DNA of 7,189 nucleotides from JBEKVE01 sp049514335. Its GTDB lineage: Bacteria > Actinomycetota > Acidimicrobiia > Acidimicrobiales > UBA8190. The notes under the pieces are model-generated. The model saw only the letters and a list, made by a program, of their open reading frames with translations, had not been told where the DNA came from and ran no database searches. Made by a program: the position numbers and the translations under genes. This document shows, in pieces, positions 5,837-7,189 of this stretch (position 1 is its first letter; each line of letters starts with the position of its first letter). The stretch is from contig JBEKVE010000162.1 in the NCBI GenBank assembly GCA_049514335.1, forward strand, positions 1 to 7,189, in the 5' to 3' direction.

Positions 5837-6280
5837 TCACCCTGCCAGGAAGACCCCCATGACCAGGGCGGTAAGCGACGACAGCGAGGCCAGGGCCCCC
5901 CACACGGCCAGGCCCCGGGTGGTGGTGGCGCGGGTGTGGAGGTAGGCGGCCACCCCGGCCAGGGCCACCACCGCGATCTTGATCCCGAGGACCACCTGCC
6001 ACGCGTGGGGCTGGCCGGCGTGCACCGCCGACACGTTCCACAGTCCCGTGAGCACGAGCAGGGCGTAGGCCGGCCACTGGATGCGCCCGAAGGCGCGCGC
6101 CAGGGTCTTGGTCGCCCCCTCACCCAGTCCACGGGCGGCGGGGACGAGGCCGGCCATGGTGAACTGGCCACCCACCCACACCGCCGCCGCCAGGACGTGG
6201 ATCGACAGCCGGACGCCGTCGAGGGCCGAGGAGAGCCCCGTTGCGTCGGACGCTCCCGACGCGCCGAGCACGCCGTGCAC
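5837..6280 (-). CDS. Four-helix CopD-like integral membrane protein
   Basis: The protein has 147 residues and four predicted transmembrane helices at about 25-45, 68-85, 95-113 and 124-145. The first contains IHVLAAAVWVGGQF (27-40), the 'H-x-L-(A)n-x-W-x-GG' signature of CopD-type and related small membrane proteins. The second contains YALLVLTGLWN (72-82), also typical of that fold. Histidines H28, H87, H92 and H115 lie in or near the helices and could bind metal or haem. In characterised relatives the fold is linked to copper uptake, but many homologues have no known function, so no substrate is assigned. The GTG at 6280-6278 follows the hydratase TGA by 3 bp, with AGGGG inside the end of that gene as a plausible ribosome site, which implies translational coupling. 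A second GTG lies three codons later. The stop is TGA at 5839-5837. Confidence 0.72.
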   Translation of the reverse strand: MHGVLGASGASDATGLSSALDGVRLSIHVLAAAVWVGGQFTMAGLVPAARGLGEGATKTLARAFGRIQWPAYALLVLTGLWNVSAVHAGQPHAWQVVLGIKIAVVALAGVAAYLHTRATTTRGLAVWGALASLSSLTALVMGVFLAG

Positions 6281-6283
6281 CGG

Positions 6284-7054
6284 TCAGCGCCCCTGCCAGT
6301 TGGGCTTGCGCTTCTCGGCGAAGGCCACCGGGCCCTCCATGGCGTCGGCCGAGGAGAACACCGCCCCCACCGCTTCGGCGTTGAGCTTCCAGCCCTCCTC
6401 CTCCGACACGCCCGCAGCTCGGGTCATGACGTACTTGGACCACCGCACCGCCAGCGGGGCGTTGTCGGCGATGGTGGCGGCGAGGGCGAGGGTCTCGTCC
6501 ATGAGCCGATCGGCGGGCACCACCCGGTTCACGAGGCCCAGGGCGAGGGCGCGACCGGCGTCGATGGCGTCCCCGGTGAGGGCGAGCTCCAGGGCGATGG
6601 CGATGGGGAGCCGCTTCGGCAGGCGGATGAGCCCGCCCGCCCCGGCCACGAGGCCCCGCTTGGCTTCGGGGATCCCGAAGGTGGCGTGGTCCGCCGCCAC
6701 CACGAGGTCGCACGACAGCATGATCTCGCAGCCCCCCGCCAGCGCCGCGCCGTTGACGGCGGCGATGACGGGCTTGGGGAATTGGCGCTGGGTGATGCCG
6801 CCGAACCCGCCGGTGCCACCCATGATGGCGCCGCCTTCGCCCGAGGCGAACGCCTTCAGGTCCATGCCGGCGGAAAAGGCCTTGTCGCCCGCGCCGGTGA
6901 TGACCACCACGGCGCATGCGTCGTCGGTCTCGAGCTCGTCCAGCGCGCTCGACATGGCCGTACTCACCTCGCCGTTGATGGCGTTGCGCGCTTCGGGACG
7001 GTTGATGGTGAGAACCTCGACTTGACCTCGGCGCTCGCGTTCGACGGCGGGCAT
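6284..7054 (-). CDS. Enoyl-CoA hydratase/isomerase (crotonase) family protein
   Basis: This 256-residue protein has the usual length for a single-domain crotonase, a cytosolic family acting on acyl-CoA thioesters. INRPEARNAI (17-26) is the typical first strand and loop. AFSAGMDLKAF (59-69) supplies the first oxyanion-hole region, and NGAALAGGCEIMLSCD (101-116) the second. Both glutamates used by true hydratases are present: E110 (in GGCE) and E130 (in FGIPEAKRG). That suggests a hydratase rather than a degenerate relative. TGDAIDAGRALALGLVNRVVP (160-180) and the C-terminal FAEKRKPNWQGR (245-256) are also typical. Chain-length preference and pathway (fatty acid, branched-chain or sterol beta-oxidation) cannot be read from this. 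The ATG at 7054 has an excellent AAGGAG 5 nt upstream. The frame stays open to 7174 but the extra residues do not resemble the family. The gene is followed 3 bp later by the CopD-like gene. Confidence 0.93.
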   Translation of the reverse strand: MPAVERERRGQVEVLTINRPEARNAINGEVSTAMSSALDELETDDACAVVVITGAGDKAFSAGMDLKAFASGEGGAIMGGTGGFGGITQRQFPKPVIAAVNGAALAGGCEIMLSCDLVVAADHATFGIPEAKRGLVAGAGGLIRLPKRLPIAIALELALTGDAIDAGRALALGLVNRVVPADRLMDETLALAATIADNAPLAVRWSKYVMTRAAGVSEEEGWKLNAEAVGAVFSSADAMEGPVAFAEKRKPNWQGR

Positions 7055-7059
7055 GGGCG

Positions 7060-7065
7060 CTCCTT
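7060..7065 (-). promoter_or_regulatory. Consensus ribosome binding site deciding the hydratase start
   Basis: The minus strand reads GAAGGAGCGCCC immediately before the ATG at 7054. The AAGGAG core with a 5-nt spacer is the strongest Shine-Dalgarno sequence in the window and fixes the start at 7054 rather than at the upstream in-frame codon at 7174. Confidence 0.8.
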
Positions 7066-7078
7066 CGCTCGGACGATT

Positions 7079-7140
7079 CGGACTCCGTCGGTGGCGCGGC
7101 CCGTGCCCGGTGGAGCGGGCCGGGAGCTCTCCGGAGTCCG
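7079..7140. repeat. Nested inverted repeats upstream of the hydratase gene
   Basis: CGGACTCCG at 7079-7087 and CGGAGTCCG at 7132-7140 are exact 9-bp reverse complements separated by 44 bp. Inside them, CGGCCCG (7097-7103) pairs with CGGGCCG (7116-7122) around a 12-nt loop. The structure begins about 25 bp upstream of the hydratase ATG and could be a leader structure, an operator or a terminator of a gene beyond the window. Positions 7141-7189 hold nothing else that I can assign. Confidence 0.45.
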
Positions 7141-7189
7141 CCCGAGTCTGGCCGCCCCCGCCCCGGGTCGCCACCCGGCCCCCGGCCCG

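Noticed and set aside
4800..6077. Minus-strand open frame covering the CopD-like gene, tatA and the small membrane protein in another frame
   Set aside because: It is Arg/Pro/Gly-rich with no domain, and tatA and the CopD-like gene are recognisable in different frames.
6081..7025. Plus-strand open frame opposite the hydratase
   Set aside because: Ser/Ala/Pro/Arg-rich shadow of a clear crotonase gene.
7055..7174. Hydratase starting at 7174
   Set aside because: The extension does not resemble the crotonase family and AAGGAG clearly marks the ATG at 7054.

Overview
The window is GC-rich DNA, with G or C at almost every third codon position. It looks like an actinobacterial chromosome. The best taxonomic clues are a CtaF-type (actinobacterial) cytochrome oxidase subunit IV, the ctaC-ctaD-ctaF gene order, and frequent GTG starts. 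An Acidimicrobiia-like lineage is my guess from the style of TatA and the membrane proteins; the sequence does not prove it.

Layout. Positions 1-199 (+) hold the last 65 residues of a WYL-domain regulator. Every other gene lies on the minus strand and converges on it. Positions 200-419 are a non-coding convergent spacer with two hairpins. Reading the minus strand 5' to 3' from the right edge, the genes are: a crotonase/enoyl-CoA hydratase (7054-6284); a four-helix CopD-like membrane protein (6280-5837); a spacer with a possible promoter; tatA (5719-5477); a small polytopic membrane protein whose N-terminus is unclear (about 5340-4834); a metallo-beta-lactamase-fold hydrolase with an alkylsulfatase-type dimerisation domain (4807-3512); and ctaC (3460-2570), ctaD (2573-822) and ctaF (812-420), encoding subunits II, I and IV of an aa3-type cytochrome c oxidase.

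How the genes work together. The three cta genes form a tight operon, with a 4-bp ATGA overlap and a 9-bp gap. They make most of a haem-copper oxidase that passes electrons from cytochrome c (in actinobacteria, usually the bc1 complex's own dihaem cytochrome) through CuA to the haem a3-CuB centre. Subunit III (ctaE) and the qcrCAB genes are not in the window. The hydratase and CopD-like genes are 3 bp apart and probably co-translated. TatA, the small membrane protein and the hydrolase form a possible second transcription unit leading towards ctaC. I see no clear functional link between that unit and respiration, except that the CtaC signal peptide has Tat-like features.

I found no mobile element, CRISPR array, tRNA or rRNA, and nothing I would call a new multi-gene system. 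The points most worth checking are the Glu-to-Gln change in the CuA motif of CtaC, the missing start codon of the small membrane protein, the possible leaderless or dual start of ctaC, and the short alkylsulfatase-like hydrolase.
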